Shown here: positions 33,689-43,513 of the stretch, in pieces
Layout: the number at the start of each line of letters is the position of its first letter
Numbering within the stretch: the stretch's first letter is position 1
Assembly (NCBI RefSeq): GCF_002797975.1
Contig: NZ_PGET01000001.1
Coordinates: forward strand, 2,294,001-2,358,000
Length of the DNA stretch: 64,000 nt
From: [Clostridium] celerecrescens 18A
GTDB taxonomy: Bacteria; Bacillota; Clostridia; Lachnospirales; Lachnospiraceae
Reading direction: 5' to 3'
Translations under genes and position numbers: made by a program
Notes under the pieces: model-generated
What the model was told of the DNA's origin: nothing
Databases searched by the model: none
Seen by the model: the letters and a program-made list of their open reading frames with translations, nothing else

Positions 33689-34696
33689 ATGAGAAAAGCC
33701 TATCACTTTTTTCTGGCGGCCATACTCACCGGAGCATCTATACTTAGCCTGACTGCCTGCGGCCCAAAAGCAAAGGCATCCGAATTAACTCCGGTCACAC
33801 TAAATGAAGTTGCCCATTCTATCTTCTACGCTCCCCAGTATTCAGCCATTGAACTGGGATATTTTGAAGATGAAGGCATTAACTTAACCTTAGTCAACGG
33901 CGCCGGCGCCGACAAGGTTATGACTGCTCTGATATCAGGCGATGCCGATATCGGATTTATGGGTTCTGAAGCCAGTATCTATACTTACGCGAACGGTTCG
34001 AAAGACTATGCTGTCAACTTCGCCCAACTGACCCAGAGAGCCGGAAACTTTCTTGTAGGAAGAGACAATCAGCCTAACTTTAAATGGACGGATCTTAAAG
34101 GCAAAAAGGTACTGGGAGGAAGAGCCGGAGGAATGCCGGAAATGGTATTTGAGTATATCCTGAAAAAAAATGGCATTGACCCTGTTACGGACTTATCCAT
34201 TGACCAGAGCATTAACTTTGGCTTGACTGCCGCGGCATTTACCAGCAATGATGCAGACTATACCGTGGAATTTGAACCATTTGCCACAGGACTTGAAAAA
34301 GAAGGCAGCGGACACGTTGTCGCTTCACTTGGCGTTGATTCCGGTTATATTCCTTACACTGCTTACAGCGCAAAGAAAAGCTATCTGGAAAAGAATCCGG
34401 AAACCATCCAGAAATTCACCAATGCTATCCAAAGAGGACTGGAGTATGTAAATTCCCATTCATCGGAAGAAATTGCAAAGGTGATCCAGCCCCAGTTCAA
34501 AGAAACCGACGTGGCAACGATTGCAACCATTATTGAACGGTATAAAGCACAGGATACCTGGAAAAAGGATACGATTTTTGCAAAAGACAGCTTCGAGCTT
34601 CTGGAAAACATCCTGGAAGAATCCGGCCAATTAAAGGACCGGGTTCCTTATGAGGAACTTGTAACGACCATTTATTCAGAAAAAGCAGCAAAATAA
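33689..34696 (+). CDS. NMT1/SsuA-type ABC transporter substrate-binding lipoprotein (orphan)
   Basis: 335 aa with lipobox LTACG near residue 24. The mature part has the SsuA/ThiY/TauA pattern: VTLNEVAHSIFYAPQYSAIE, LGYFEDEGINL, ALISGDADIGFMGSEASI, GKKVLGGRAGGMPEMVFEYI. Such proteins bind sulfonates, pyrimidine precursors, or nitrate/bicarbonate analogues; ligand unknown. No permease or ATPase gene is adjacent, so the partners lie elsewhere. TAAGGAGG precedes the ATG with seven bases spacing. A terminator follows. Confidence 0.85.
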   Translation: MRKAYHFFLAAILTGASILSLTACGPKAKASELTPVTLNEVAHSIFYAPQYSAIELGYFEDEGINLTLVNGAGADKVMTALISGDADIGFMGSEASIYTYANGSKDYAVNFAQLTQRAGNFLVGRDNQPNFKWTDLKGKKVLGGRAGGMPEMVFEYILKKNGIDPVTDLSIDQSINFGLTAAAFTSNDADYTVEFEPFATGLEKEGSGHVVASLGVDSGYIPYTAYSAKKSYLEKNPETIQKFTNAIQRGLEYVNSHSSEEIAKVIQPQFKETDVATIATIIERYKAQDTWKKDTIFAKDSFELLENILEESGQLKDRVPYEELVTTIYSEKAAK

Positions 34697-34731
34697 ATCC
34701 CACCCTTTCTAAACGTATCTGGTGATATAAT

Positions 34732-34775
34732 AAAATATACAGGGCCGCATCCACTGCGGTCCTGTATATTTTATA
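34732..34775. terminator. Terminator between the NMT1-type gene and the esterase gene
   Basis: AAAATATACAGG(G)CCGCA ... TGCGGTCCTGTATATTTT, ~16-bp stem with A/T flanks on both sides. Serves both convergent genes. Confidence 0.85.
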
Positions 34776-34864
34776 CCATAAGCATACGATGCTCAAAGCG
34801 CAATATTGGAGCAGGTTTCAAAAGAATCCCACTCCAGCGATTGATTAGCTTTCCTGACGTCCAT

Positions 34865-36736
34865 TCAGACGATCGTTGCCTCAAACGGCGATACCGGCAG
34901 TCCAGGAACTGCATACAGATCCGCATTTTCCGGATTGTTTGACCATGCATACCGAACTCCGGTGACTGTCTTTCCTTTCTGGACATTCAAAATAACCGTC
35001 CCCCCCTGGGTCCTGATATCTATACAATCTGAGATCCATTCTCCTGATATGCAGACTTCAAACCCGCCCGTTTTACCTTCTGATACTGCGTATCCCCTCT
35101 CCCCATGATCAAAGTGAAGTATGATCTCCTCACCCTTCCTTTCAGCATGGGAGAATACAGGGGACAGCCACTCTCCCGGCTCATGATATGCAATCTCATA
35201 CGCCGCCATGGCCATTCTCTCTCCTACTGTTTTTTTATCTGTTGGATGCAGGTCATTGTATTCGCCGCAATCGATGGTAACCACCATAGCGCTGTTTGGA
35301 AGCTTTGCAAGGCTCTGCTGCATATCTCGAAAACGTACCCAGTTCCCTGCATCTTCAAGGTCATAATTCGGTAACTGCACGTAAATAACAGGAAACTTTC
35401 CCATATGCCACTTTCGTCTGTAATCCTCAATCATACGACCAAAATACTGAGGATAGGAACGATCGTCGTCTGCATTGCTCTCTCCCTGATACCAGCACAT
35501 ACCGCAGATAGGAAAATCATGAAGAGGCGCTATCATAGCCTGGTACATGCCCATGGGTTTTCTTTCAAAAAAGGTCGGTGGAATAAGAGCTTTCGCATAT
35601 GCGCCTCTCTTATACTTCCAGCCTTCAGAAATTGACAACGTTTCTCCTGTTTCAAAAATTATCTGATGAGACTTCCCTTTGGTAAACTCCATCCGCCCGG
35701 ACACTGCGATCACACGTATGGTAATCTCATGTTCCCCTTCGGCAAGTCCCTTTAAGTGATATTCCCTGGGCGGATACCGATATGTGGTATTTCCGATGCA
35801 CTGCCCGTCAACGTAAGTGTAGTCCGCATCTTTGATGGTTCCAAGGGAGAGGCGACACGGCTTGCATGAATGTTCAGGCGGGATCGTCACAGTCTTTTTA
35901 AACCAGACAGAGCCTGGTTTTTCAAAATCTTCATTTGCATAGAAATCGTCGGAAAGGCAGACCGATTTCCAGGTATCCCGGAAACCGGCATTCAGCCAGT
36001 CTTCTGAAATCCCCGCATCCGCCTCATCTATTTTCTTATACCATGAGGAAGCCCTCTCTTCATCTTCTTTTTGTATATTTCTGACATATTCATCTGATTT
36101 GCACTCTTCAGCTGCTTTTGCTTTACCGGAAAAAACCGCAAGCGCTTTTCTGCTCATCCATGCCTCTATAGGCGTACCGCCCACTGCAGTAAGTATAAGA
36201 CCTATTGGTACGGGGTATCTTTCCCGCAATTTTGCCCCAAAAAAGTATCCTGCGGCCGAAAAATAAGAGGCACACTCCAAAGAATAACTTTCCCATTTTC
36301 CTCCCGACAGTTCGCCTGCAGGAGCTTTGAACCCCCACTTGATCGGGACAGTGAACTGCCGGATAAGAGGATCTCCGTCTTCATGATACTCCGTTGGGAA
36401 TCGATACCTTACCCTATGCATAGGCAGCTGCATATTCGACTGACCGGACATAAGCCAGACATCTCCTATATAAATATCAGAAAATTCTTTTCTCTCACCT
36501 GCACATGTAACGGAAACAGAATAGGGCCCCCCTGCCTGCATAGGCATCAACAAAAGCCTCCAGTTTCCGTCTTCATCTGTCAAGGTCTCTTCTATAAATT
36601 CAGTACCCCCATCTTCCTTTGAGAATATTGCCTCTACCCGCGCTCCCGCATCTGCTGTACCTCTTACGGGTATAAACTCATTTCTCTGCAGAACCGCATG
36701 ATCTGAAATGTATGGGGTGACACGAAAGCCGCTCAT
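34865..36736 (-). CDS. SGNH-type acetylesterase (sialate O-acetylesterase family)
   Basis: 623 aa from the ATG at 36736, which overlaps the permease stop (ATGA). No signal peptide, so intracellular. The family pattern is clear: SDHAVLQRNEFIPVRG, GDVWLMSGQSNMQLPM carrying the Ser nucleophile, an insert of beta domain (CRLSLGTIKDADYTYVDG), CGMCWYQGESNADDD, and a C-terminal DLHPTDKKTVGERMA with the Asp/His of the triad. Such enzymes remove acetyl groups from sialic acid or xylans; next to GH67, deacetylation of xylo-oligosaccharides is the likelier role. Last gene of the operon. Confidence 0.85.
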   Translation of the reverse strand: MSGFRVTPYISDHAVLQRNEFIPVRGTADAGARVEAIFSKEDGGTEFIEETLTDEDGNWRLLLMPMQAGGPYSVSVTCAGERKEFSDIYIGDVWLMSGQSNMQLPMHRVRYRFPTEYHEDGDPLIRQFTVPIKWGFKAPAGELSGGKWESYSLECASYFSAAGYFFGAKLRERYPVPIGLILTAVGGTPIEAWMSRKALAVFSGKAKAAEECKSDEYVRNIQKEDEERASSWYKKIDEADAGISEDWLNAGFRDTWKSVCLSDDFYANEDFEKPGSVWFKKTVTIPPEHSCKPCRLSLGTIKDADYTYVDGQCIGNTTYRYPPREYHLKGLAEGEHEITIRVIAVSGRMEFTKGKSHQIIFETGETLSISEGWKYKRGAYAKALIPPTFFERKPMGMYQAMIAPLHDFPICGMCWYQGESNADDDRSYPQYFGRMIEDYRRKWHMGKFPVIYVQLPNYDLEDAGNWVRFRDMQQSLAKLPNSAMVVTIDCGEYNDLHPTDKKTVGERMAMAAYEIAYHEPGEWLSPVFSHAERKGEEIILHFDHGERGYAVSEGKTGGFEVCISGEWISDCIDIRTQGGTVILNVQKGKTVTGVRYAWSNNPENADLYAVPGLPVSPFEATIV

Positions 36737-37617
36737 CCTTTCACTCCAGAACTTGTCACTCCCTCTACAAAATATTTCTGACAGCAGAAGAACAGGATCA
36801 GTGCAGGTAGCAGAGCCAGGAACGACATCGCCAGGATCTGGTTCCATTCCACAATACCGCTGCTTTGATCGATTGACATCTTAAGAGCCAGTGACACAGG
36901 ATATTTCGCAAGGCTCGTCACATAGATCAGGGGGCCTAAGAAATCATTGAAACTCCATACAAACTGAAAGATCGTGCAGCTTATCAGTGCCGGTTTCAAT
37001 GCAGGGAGCAGAATCATCGTTAAAATTCCAAAAGAGTTGCAGCCATCAATCGTCGCCGCCTCATCCAAATACGTCGGTATGGAACGCATAAACTGGATCA
37101 GCATAAATACGAAGAACGGTTCGTTGGCAAATACGGTCGGTGCTACCAACGGTACATATGTATTTAAAAGTCCAAGGTTTTTCCATAAAATATACAGCGG
37201 TATCCTGGTTACGACTGAGGGTAAAAACATAGTCGCCATAAGTATGGAGAAACATATCTTTTTTAAAGGAAAATTAAATCTGGCAAATCCATACGCCACC
37301 AGTGTACTCGATATCAGGCAAAACAGTATCTTAGGTATCACAAAACTGAATGTGTTTAAGAAAAACGTGGTAAACGTAAATTTCGTTCTTGTTTTCCAGC
37401 CATTGATATAAGGGGTAAAGTCTATTTTGCTCGGTATAAAATTTATTGACGTAAATATCTCATTGTTCGTCTTAAATGTAGCTCCCACAAGCCAGATGAT
37501 GGGATAAATCATAACGAGGGCCACTGCCGTAAGTAAGGTATATCTGAAAGCAGCATTAATTATGTACTTTCTTCTTCTGCGTCTTTCGACTTCACTGATC
37601 AAAATTGTCCGTGCCAT
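36733..37617 (-). CDS. Carbohydrate ABC transporter permease (MalG/LplC type)
   Basis: 294 aa from the ATG with GGGGGA before it. Six helices expected; the EAA-loop motif is DEAATIDGCNSFGIL near residue 200, and the C-terminus FVEGVTSSGVKG is typical of CUT1 permeases. Pairs with the permease immediately upstream (1 bp apart) and the lipoprotein at 38672. A shared MsmX-like ATPase encoded elsewhere is assumed, as usual for CUT1 systems in Firmicutes. Confidence 0.92.
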   Translation of the reverse strand: MARTILISEVERRRRRKYIINAAFRYTLLTAVALVMIYPIIWLVGATFKTNNEIFTSINFIPSKIDFTPYINGWKTRTKFTFTTFFLNTFSFVIPKILFCLISSTLVAYGFARFNFPLKKICFSILMATMFLPSVVTRIPLYILWKNLGLLNTYVPLVAPTVFANEPFFVFMLIQFMRSIPTYLDEAATIDGCNSFGILTMILLPALKPALISCTIFQFVWSFNDFLGPLIYVTSLAKYPVSLALKMSIDQSSGIVEWNQILAMSFLALLPALILFFCCQKYFVEGVTSSGVKG

Positions 37618-37618
37618 G

Positions 37619-38491
37619 TTATTCCCCCTTATCCGAATAAAATACCCAGCGATCCTGGGTAGCAAATAACACTACCGTAACAGATACGATGATGAGAAAC
37701 AGTACCCAGCTGGCAGCGCTTGCATAACCCATGTTGAAAAGCTGGAAAGCATTGTCATATATAAACATAGAGGTAAGGTAAGTGGAATTTAAAGGGCCTT
37801 TCTTCGTGATAAGGTAAGGTCCGTTGAATTCCTGGAAAGCATTGACCAGCTGCATGACCAAATTGAAGAAAATCGTAGGTGTGATCAATGGAATCGTGAT
37901 CTTGAAAAACGAATATGACTTCGTAGCTCCGTCCACACTTGCGGCCTCGTAGAGATCTTGGGGTACATCTTTAAGAGCCGCCAGGAATATCAGCATAGCT
38001 GATCCGAACTGCCAGACTTTTAAAAGAACAATAACAGCCATAGCTCCGGCTGCAGAAGACAACCATTTTACAGGACTCACACCGAATATACCAAGAAAAT
38101 GATTAACAAATCCATCTTGCTGGAATAAAAAACGCCATAATACGGCAACTGCAACGTTTCCGCCCAAAAGGGAAGGAACATAATATGCCGTCCGGTAGAA
38201 ATTAATAGCCTTTAATTTAAAATTCAGGATAAATGCAATAAAAAGTGCAAATGCAAGCTGCAGAGGTACTGTAATTACTGTATATTTCAGAGTCTGCCTC
38301 AGCGTGCCTAAAAAGTCTTTATCTTTAAATAGCTTTGCATAGTTGGCAAATCCTATGAAATTGGGTTCTCTTACAAGATTGTAATCCGTAAAGCTGATAA
38401 AAAGTGCATTAATAAACGGATACAACGTAAGAAAAACCATTCCAATTATCCAGGGGAGAATATACAAAAGCCCGATCTTGCTGTTTTTCAA
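37619..38491 (-). CDS. Carbohydrate ABC transporter permease (MalF/LplB type)
   Basis: 290 aa starting with TTG behind TAGGAGGAA. Helices from ~residue 7 (IGLLYILPWIIGMVFLTLYP). The EAA motif is YEAASVDGATKSYSFFKITI. Cytoplasmic loops contact an ATPase not encoded here. The AT-rich 180-nt gap before it, after the binding-protein gene, is where higher expression of the binding protein could be set, though no clear terminator is visible. Confidence 0.92.
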   Translation of the reverse strand: MKNSKIGLLYILPWIIGMVFLTLYPFINALFISFTDYNLVREPNFIGFANYAKLFKDKDFLGTLRQTLKYTVITVPLQLAFALFIAFILNFKLKAINFYRTAYYVPSLLGGNVAVAVLWRFLFQQDGFVNHFLGIFGVSPVKWLSSAAGAMAVIVLLKVWQFGSAMLIFLAALKDVPQDLYEAASVDGATKSYSFFKITIPLITPTIFFNLVMQLVNAFQEFNGPYLITKKGPLNSTYLTSMFIYDNAFQLFNMGYASAASWVLFLIIVSVTVVLFATQDRWVFYSDKGE

Positions 38492-38671
38492 AAAAATTCC
38501 TCCTAGCTAATGATGATATAGCCACTAAGAGCTATATAGTTAATAAGTTCCTATATCAGATTTGACGTTTTACGGCCGCCGAAGGCGGTGATAGGATCCA
38601 GCTTATAAATTGAATCCTTCACCTGCTTTCTGGCAGACTGACACTGAGGAATGTGGCAGCTTCTTTTCTAT

Positions 38672-40057
38672 TTATTTCCCATATTCTGCTTTCAGCTTTG
38701 CAACCTGAGCGGATGCTTCATCATAGAATGCCTGAGCCGCTTCATCTACGGTACTTGCGCCCAATTCATATTTCTCATAATTGCTTTCATAGGAACTTGT
38801 AAATACGGCATCTTCAAAGATAGGAGAGTTATTGATCACTTCTGCTTCATCTGTAAAGTCATAAGCCTGCTTTACGGCTCCCGTGATCTGACCGTCAGCT
38901 TCAAGTGTGGCTTTTGCAGACTTAGATGCCACCATACCTCTCTTTGACCCCATAAGCTTGGTGCCTTCCGGATCATTTAAGATATACTGCAGGAATTCTG
39001 CCGCTTCTTTTGGGTGCTTGGAGTTCTTTGAGATTGCAAATGTCAGTGACGGTTTTGCCATGGTTCCTTTAAATACCGCCCCGTCAATCGTTGGAAGGGG
39101 TGCTACGATAAGTTCGTCACCTTTATCTGCAAGTGTCTGTGCATTGGAAGCAATTCCGCCTGTCCACTCAAGCACTCCCAAATATCCGCCGTCAATAAAT
39201 TTTGCATTCTGAGCAATGGATACAGGGTCATTACCTACATTTTCAAGGTAATCCTGTCTGGAACAGAATACATGAAGATCTGCCAGTTCCTTATACCAGG
39301 TCATGGCTTCCTTGTAGTCCTCTACCGTGTAGTTCATATTTAGATTTTCATCGAATTCACCTTTACCGGTCTTTTGCTGCAGATAATAAACGGCTGCAAA
39401 ACGGAATGTCGGGCTTACGATCAGATAAGCGTTTGGATTCTGTGCCGTAATGGCTTTTGCCGCTTCTTTGTACGCTTCGAAAGTAGACGGAATTTCATTA
39501 ATACCAGCTCTCTCAAATGCGGATTTGTTCAAATAGACGCCCAGAGTATTCTGTCCGTAAGGAATGGCCTGCATCACACCGCCGGTCTTTCCTGTTTCTA
39601 AAAATCCTGCATCATACTGTGTAAAGTCAATGATATCCGCAACCTTGTCTAAATCATAGAAACCAGTGCCGTCAGGACTATATTTGATCAGCCACGGATA
39701 ATTGACAGTCATGATATCGGCTTCCGTACCGCCCGCATAGCGGGTAGCAAACGTTTCTTCCAGATTACCGAAGCCGGAAGGCTCACCTGTCACTTCAATC
39801 GCGCCTGCATGAGCCGCGTTGAATGCATCAATTGCTTCCTGAGTCGCCTGATGACGGTCATCATTGCCCCACCAGGAAAAGCTTAACTTGGCCAGTTCAC
39901 CAGCCGGAGCTGCATCTGAATTTGCCTCTCCGCCGTTGCCTGATGCTGCCGTAGTAGCCGGTGCAGAGTTCCCTCCGTTGCTTCCGCATCCGGTGAAGCT
40001 GACTGTTGCCGTTAAAACTGCTGCAAGTACGGCTGAACTTTTCTTCCATTTTTTCAT
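38672..40057 (-). CDS. Sugar-binding lipoprotein of the GH67-locus ABC transporter
   Basis: 461 aa. Signal peptide with lipobox FTGCGS near residue 22, a Gly/Ala/Thr-rich linker, then a SBP_bac_1 fold: LSFSWWGNDDRHQATQEAID, ADIMTVNYPWLIKY, KTGGVMQAIPYGQNTLGVYL. By context the ligand should be aldouronates or xylo-oligosaccharides; this is inference. 97 bp after the GH67 gene. Confidence 0.9.
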   Translation of the reverse strand: MKKWKKSSAVLAAVLTATVSFTGCGSNGGNSAPATTAASGNGGEANSDAAPAGELAKLSFSWWGNDDRHQATQEAIDAFNAAHAGAIEVTGEPSGFGNLEETFATRYAGGTEADIMTVNYPWLIKYSPDGTGFYDLDKVADIIDFTQYDAGFLETGKTGGVMQAIPYGQNTLGVYLNKSAFERAGINEIPSTFEAYKEAAKAITAQNPNAYLIVSPTFRFAAVYYLQQKTGKGEFDENLNMNYTVEDYKEAMTWYKELADLHVFCSRQDYLENVGNDPVSIAQNAKFIDGGYLGVLEWTGGIASNAQTLADKGDELIVAPLPTIDGAVFKGTMAKPSLTFAISKNSKHPKEAAEFLQYILNDPEGTKLMGSKRGMVASKSAKATLEADGQITGAVKQAYDFTDEAEVINNSPIFEDAVFTSSYESNYEKYELGASTVDEAAQAFYDEASAQVAKLKAEYGK

Positions 40058-40154
40058 AATACTAATTCCTTCCTTTTCTTTTTTATTTGCAGGGTCTGCA
40101 AAACCCTATACCGCCAATTTTTACGGTGCCTAATACCTTATACAGTTGTTATTT

Positions 40155-42110
40155 CTAATCAAAAATCTTTCTGCCATGGGCATCAGGAATTCCTGATTTA
40201 CGATAAAAATAGGTATTGATCTGATCCCGCCAATTGATCGCATTTTCTTTTTGTTTCTTAAGACGGTCTCTCACATTCCTATAGCATTCTTCATCTAAGA
40301 ACTGTTCCAGACTCTCCCAAACTCTCTCGTACTGCTCTACTTTCTCCACACCCGCAAAATGTGTGTCATATATATGCTGTATCACAGTTTTTCCAGAGCG
40401 GAGGACATGGCTATACGGCACATGATGGAAAAACAGCAAAAGCTCATCCGGACAGGCAGATAAATCTTCATATTCTCGGAATCTGCCATCGGAATACTGC
40501 CTTGTATATCCGGTACCGCTTGCGACCGAACGTTCTCTTCCTACGCCGTTACGGTCCGCATAATGATAGGTCCCCCATCTGTCATATTCGTATCCGTCTA
40601 TATCCACGCCGTAGTGAACAGTAGGTTTGCACATAAATCCAACTGAAAGAGGACATGTATAGTCTTCATAAACACCTCTGGAAGTGGTAAGAATCTCCAT
40701 GATCTTTTTAGCTTCGTCCTGCGGAAGACCAAAGGTTAGATTAACCCATTCTTCTGCTATAGCCTCAGAACTGAGTGAGTTGTCCCATACAAGCCTGCCG
40801 TATCCATAGAGATTTGCCTGAGCAAGCTTGTTGCCTGTCCAGTTTGTGTCCATACCTACACTTCCGACCGCCGCTATTCCTGACCGATTGGGATCAGGGG
40901 AGTTCTTTTTGATCTCATTCCTGATATAAGCATCTTTCCCATAGCGGGTATCAAAATCCAAAGTTTCCTTCCACATGGGGATCAGGTAGCAAATATCAAT
41001 CTGATGCCCTGTGTACTCCTGGGTGATCTGGAATTCCAGTATTTGATTTGTCTTTTTAAGTGCCCCAAATAATGGGGAATTAGGCTCTCTGATCTGAAAA
41101 TCAATGGGACCATTTTTTATCTGAAGGATAACATTTTCCTCGAACTTGCCGTCGTGTTCCATAAATATATCATAAGCAGCCATGGCACGGTCAAGATTTC
41201 TGTCTCTCCAGTCCTGCCCACAGTTGTATACAAAACACCTCCAGATAATGATGCCTCCTAAGGGTTTTATCGCCCGTGCCAGCATATTCGCACCATCTTC
41301 GTGAGTCCTGTTATAGGTAAATGGACCCGGCTCCCCCTCAGAGTCCGCTTTCACGATGAAACCGCCAAACTGGGGAATCTCTTTGTATATGTCAGCTGCC
41401 ACATTCTCCCACCATACGGCCACTTCCGGCACAAGGGGATCCGCTGTATCAAGCCCGCCTACCACTATGGGAGCTGCGAAGTTGATGGCTAGAAAGGTAC
41501 TGATTCCGTATTCGCTAAACACATCAGCTATCTTTCTGATTTCTTTCAGATTCTCACCTTTTATGAAGAAGGTTTCTTTTTTATGTACATTTACATTGTT
41601 GATTGATATGGCATTGATCCCTGTACTTGCAAGCAGTCTTGCATAAGAACGGACGATCTCCATATCTCCTCTAAAATTATTATTATCAAAATAAATTGAC
41701 GCTCCCGCATAACCTCGCTCAATGGAACCGTCGAAATTGTCCCAGTGGTTTATCATGCGAATGCTCTGATCCGGTCTGCTCTTATAGGGAAACGTACCTT
41801 TTGTGATCAGAATGCGGTGCAGGCTGAATACTCCATATAGAAGACCTGTCTCCGTAGAAGCTGTTATTTCGTAGCCTGTCTCTGTCTTTCCTATCTCATA
41901 TCCATCACTGCCGTCATCACCTGCCAGTGATAACACCAAAGAAGATCCCGGTTCATCCGATGGTTCTGCACCTTCAAACAGCAGGGGCAGCTCTCTCTCT
42001 ATTGTTTTCATTACAATGCTGTCTTTTTTATCTTTGATATGATAACCGGATATATCCGGCTGATGTAATTTCTTGTTCAGCCAGCACAGATCCCTTGTTT
42101 TAGTCGTCAC
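40155..42110 (-). CDS. Alpha-glucuronidase, glycoside hydrolase family 67
   Basis: Releases (4-O-methyl)glucuronic acid from the non-reducing end of aldouronic acids made from glucuronoxylan. 651 aa, no signal peptide, so it acts on imported oligosaccharides. Family motifs: INHWDNFDGSIERGYAG, KADSEGEPGP with the acid Glu, and NGPIDFQIREPNSPLFGAL with the catalytic Asp and Glu pair. Start is GTG overlapping the upstream stop (GTGA), with AGGAGG eight bases before it. Central to the functional reading of this locus. Confidence 0.93.
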   Translation of the reverse strand: MTTKTRDLCWLNKKLHQPDISGYHIKDKKDSIVMKTIERELPLLFEGAEPSDEPGSSLVLSLAGDDGSDGYEIGKTETGYEITASTETGLLYGVFSLHRILITKGTFPYKSRPDQSIRMINHWDNFDGSIERGYAGASIYFDNNNFRGDMEIVRSYARLLASTGINAISINNVNVHKKETFFIKGENLKEIRKIADVFSEYGISTFLAINFAAPIVVGGLDTADPLVPEVAVWWENVAADIYKEIPQFGGFIVKADSEGEPGPFTYNRTHEDGANMLARAIKPLGGIIIWRCFVYNCGQDWRDRNLDRAMAAYDIFMEHDGKFEENVILQIKNGPIDFQIREPNSPLFGALKKTNQILEFQITQEYTGHQIDICYLIPMWKETLDFDTRYGKDAYIRNEIKKNSPDPNRSGIAAVGSVGMDTNWTGNKLAQANLYGYGRLVWDNSLSSEAIAEEWVNLTFGLPQDEAKKIMEILTTSRGVYEDYTCPLSVGFMCKPTVHYGVDIDGYEYDRWGTYHYADRNGVGRERSVASGTGYTRQYSDGRFREYEDLSACPDELLLFFHHVPYSHVLRSGKTVIQHIYDTHFAGVEKVEQYERVWESLEQFLDEECYRNVRDRLKKQKENAINWRDQINTYFYRKSGIPDAHGRKIFD

Positions 42111-43240
42111 TTAAGTTCCTCCTGATTTCCGCTGCCAGCGTTCTGATTCGCTGCGAAGAAATTCTTTCCGTTTTCGATTATTCCGTTTTTATCATACAAT
42201 AGACTGTCCTTGTCCAAAGGCAAACGGACCGTCGATCTCGTAAATCCGGATTGATAGATTGCCGTAATAACTTCAAGAGCCAAGCGGCCATCTGCACTGT
42301 CTTCCTGATGTATATCACCATTTTCTATAAAGCGGATCGCCCTCTCTATCTGTGCCTCATGCATTGTCCTCCCTGACTGTGGAATTGATTCCCGCATTTT
42401 CTCAAGCTCTGCTGCGGTATCCGGGTCGTCTTCGGGAAATCCTGTGTCATTAGAACGGCTGCTCGTAACCTGATAGGGGGATGAAATACCCGCTTTTTCA
42501 CACTGGAATGCAAGTCTTTGATACTGGCCATGTGTCACCAGGTTTACTGCAAAGGTTATTACTGCTCCGCTTTTATAGGTAAGTATTGCAGCCGAGAGAT
42601 CTTCTGTCTCAGCATTATTATGTGCAACATTTGTCAGAACAGCCGTCACCGTCTCAGGAGGGCCCATGATCCAGTTAAGTAAGTCTATCTGGTGTACGCC
42701 ATGATTCATGGTACAGCCCCCACCTTCCTTCTCCCAGGTGCCTCTCCACCAAAGATCATAATAACTGTGACCGCGGTACCAGAATGACTCCACCTGGCCA
42801 AAGAGAACTCTGCCTGCAATTTTACTCTCTATCAGTGTCTTTAGTATCTGATTATCTTTCGTGAAACGGTTCTGGCATACGACTCCCAGATAAGTGTTAG
42901 TCTCCTTTTGGACCGCTATCATTTCATCGCATTCCGACAGGGACAAGGCCATGGGCTTTTCCAACAGTACATGCTTCCCTGCCCGCATACATGCTATAGA
43001 AACAGGCAAATGGGTGAACGGCGGGGTGCATACACTTACAAGATCGATATCCGGTCTTTTAAGCATTTCGTTATAATCCCCATAGACCTCCGCAGCATCC
43101 AGACCATACTTCTCCTTCAGACTTTGCGCTTTCCCGGGAAAGATATCACAAAGTGCAGCCACCTGACATCGGTCCGAAAGTGCAAGGTATGCCTTAAGAT
43201 GAGTTTCTGCAATAACGCCCGTTCCGATGATACCTACCAT
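42107..43240 (-). CDS. Gfo/Idh/MocA family NAD(P)-dependent oxidoreductase
   Basis: 377 aa from the ATG with AAAGGAAATATT before it; an ATG five codons earlier has no ribosome site. N-terminal Rossmann fold (VGIIGTGVIAETHLKAYLAL), EKPMALSLSECDEMI carrying the conserved Lys, then the C-terminal beta-sheet domain with NHGVHQIDLLNWIMG. Probably oxidises or isomerises a sugar (uronate) derivative; the substrate is unknown. First gene of the operon, divergent from AraC. Confidence 0.88.
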   Translation of the reverse strand: MVGIIGTGVIAETHLKAYLALSDRCQVAALCDIFPGKAQSLKEKYGLDAAEVYGDYNEMLKRPDIDLVSVCTPPFTHLPVSIACMRAGKHVLLEKPMALSLSECDEMIAVQKETNTYLGVVCQNRFTKDNQILKTLIESKIAGRVLFGQVESFWYRGHSYYDLWWRGTWEKEGGGCTMNHGVHQIDLLNWIMGPPETVTAVLTNVAHNNAETEDLSAAILTYKSGAVITFAVNLVTHGQYQRLAFQCEKAGISSPYQVTSSRSNDTGFPEDDPDTAAELEKMRESIPQSGRTMHEAQIERAIRFIENGDIHQEDSADGRLALEVITAIYQSGFTRSTVRLPLDKDSLLYDKNGIIENGKNFFAANQNAGSGNQEELK

Positions 43241-43291
43241 AATATTTCCTTTCATAAATCAGTTTCATTGGGTCTGTCAGCATTTTGATTA

Positions 43292-43305
43292 AATAAACGT
43301 TTATT
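43292..43305. promoter_or_regulatory. 14-bp palindrome (cre-like or AraC-site candidate) in the divergent promoter region
   Basis: AATAAACGTTTATT is a perfect palindrome 52 nt before the oxidoreductase start. The AAACGTTT core is like the centre of CcpA cre sites but lacks the outer TG/CA. It may bind CcpA or the local regulator. The rest of the 43241-43513 intergenic region is AT-rich without an obvious second copy. Confidence 0.4.
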
Positions 43306-43513
43306 ATGCTTTACATTTTAGCCATATCCTCCAATTATGTGAATGTATTATTAAAATACCATTTGTAATTTTTAAATATATTTTTTACTTTGTATTCTCT
43401 ATTGCACATTTTTACCGGGCAAGATATACTAAATATACTAAAAAAATCCTGCATCAGTAACAGCCACTGTATTTTTTCTAAAAAGTCACAAAAAAAGATG
43501 GGAGGCGCAGCTT

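Noticed and set aside
36974..37411. 145-residue plus-strand frame
   Set aside because: Antisense to the MalG-type permease; no supporting start.
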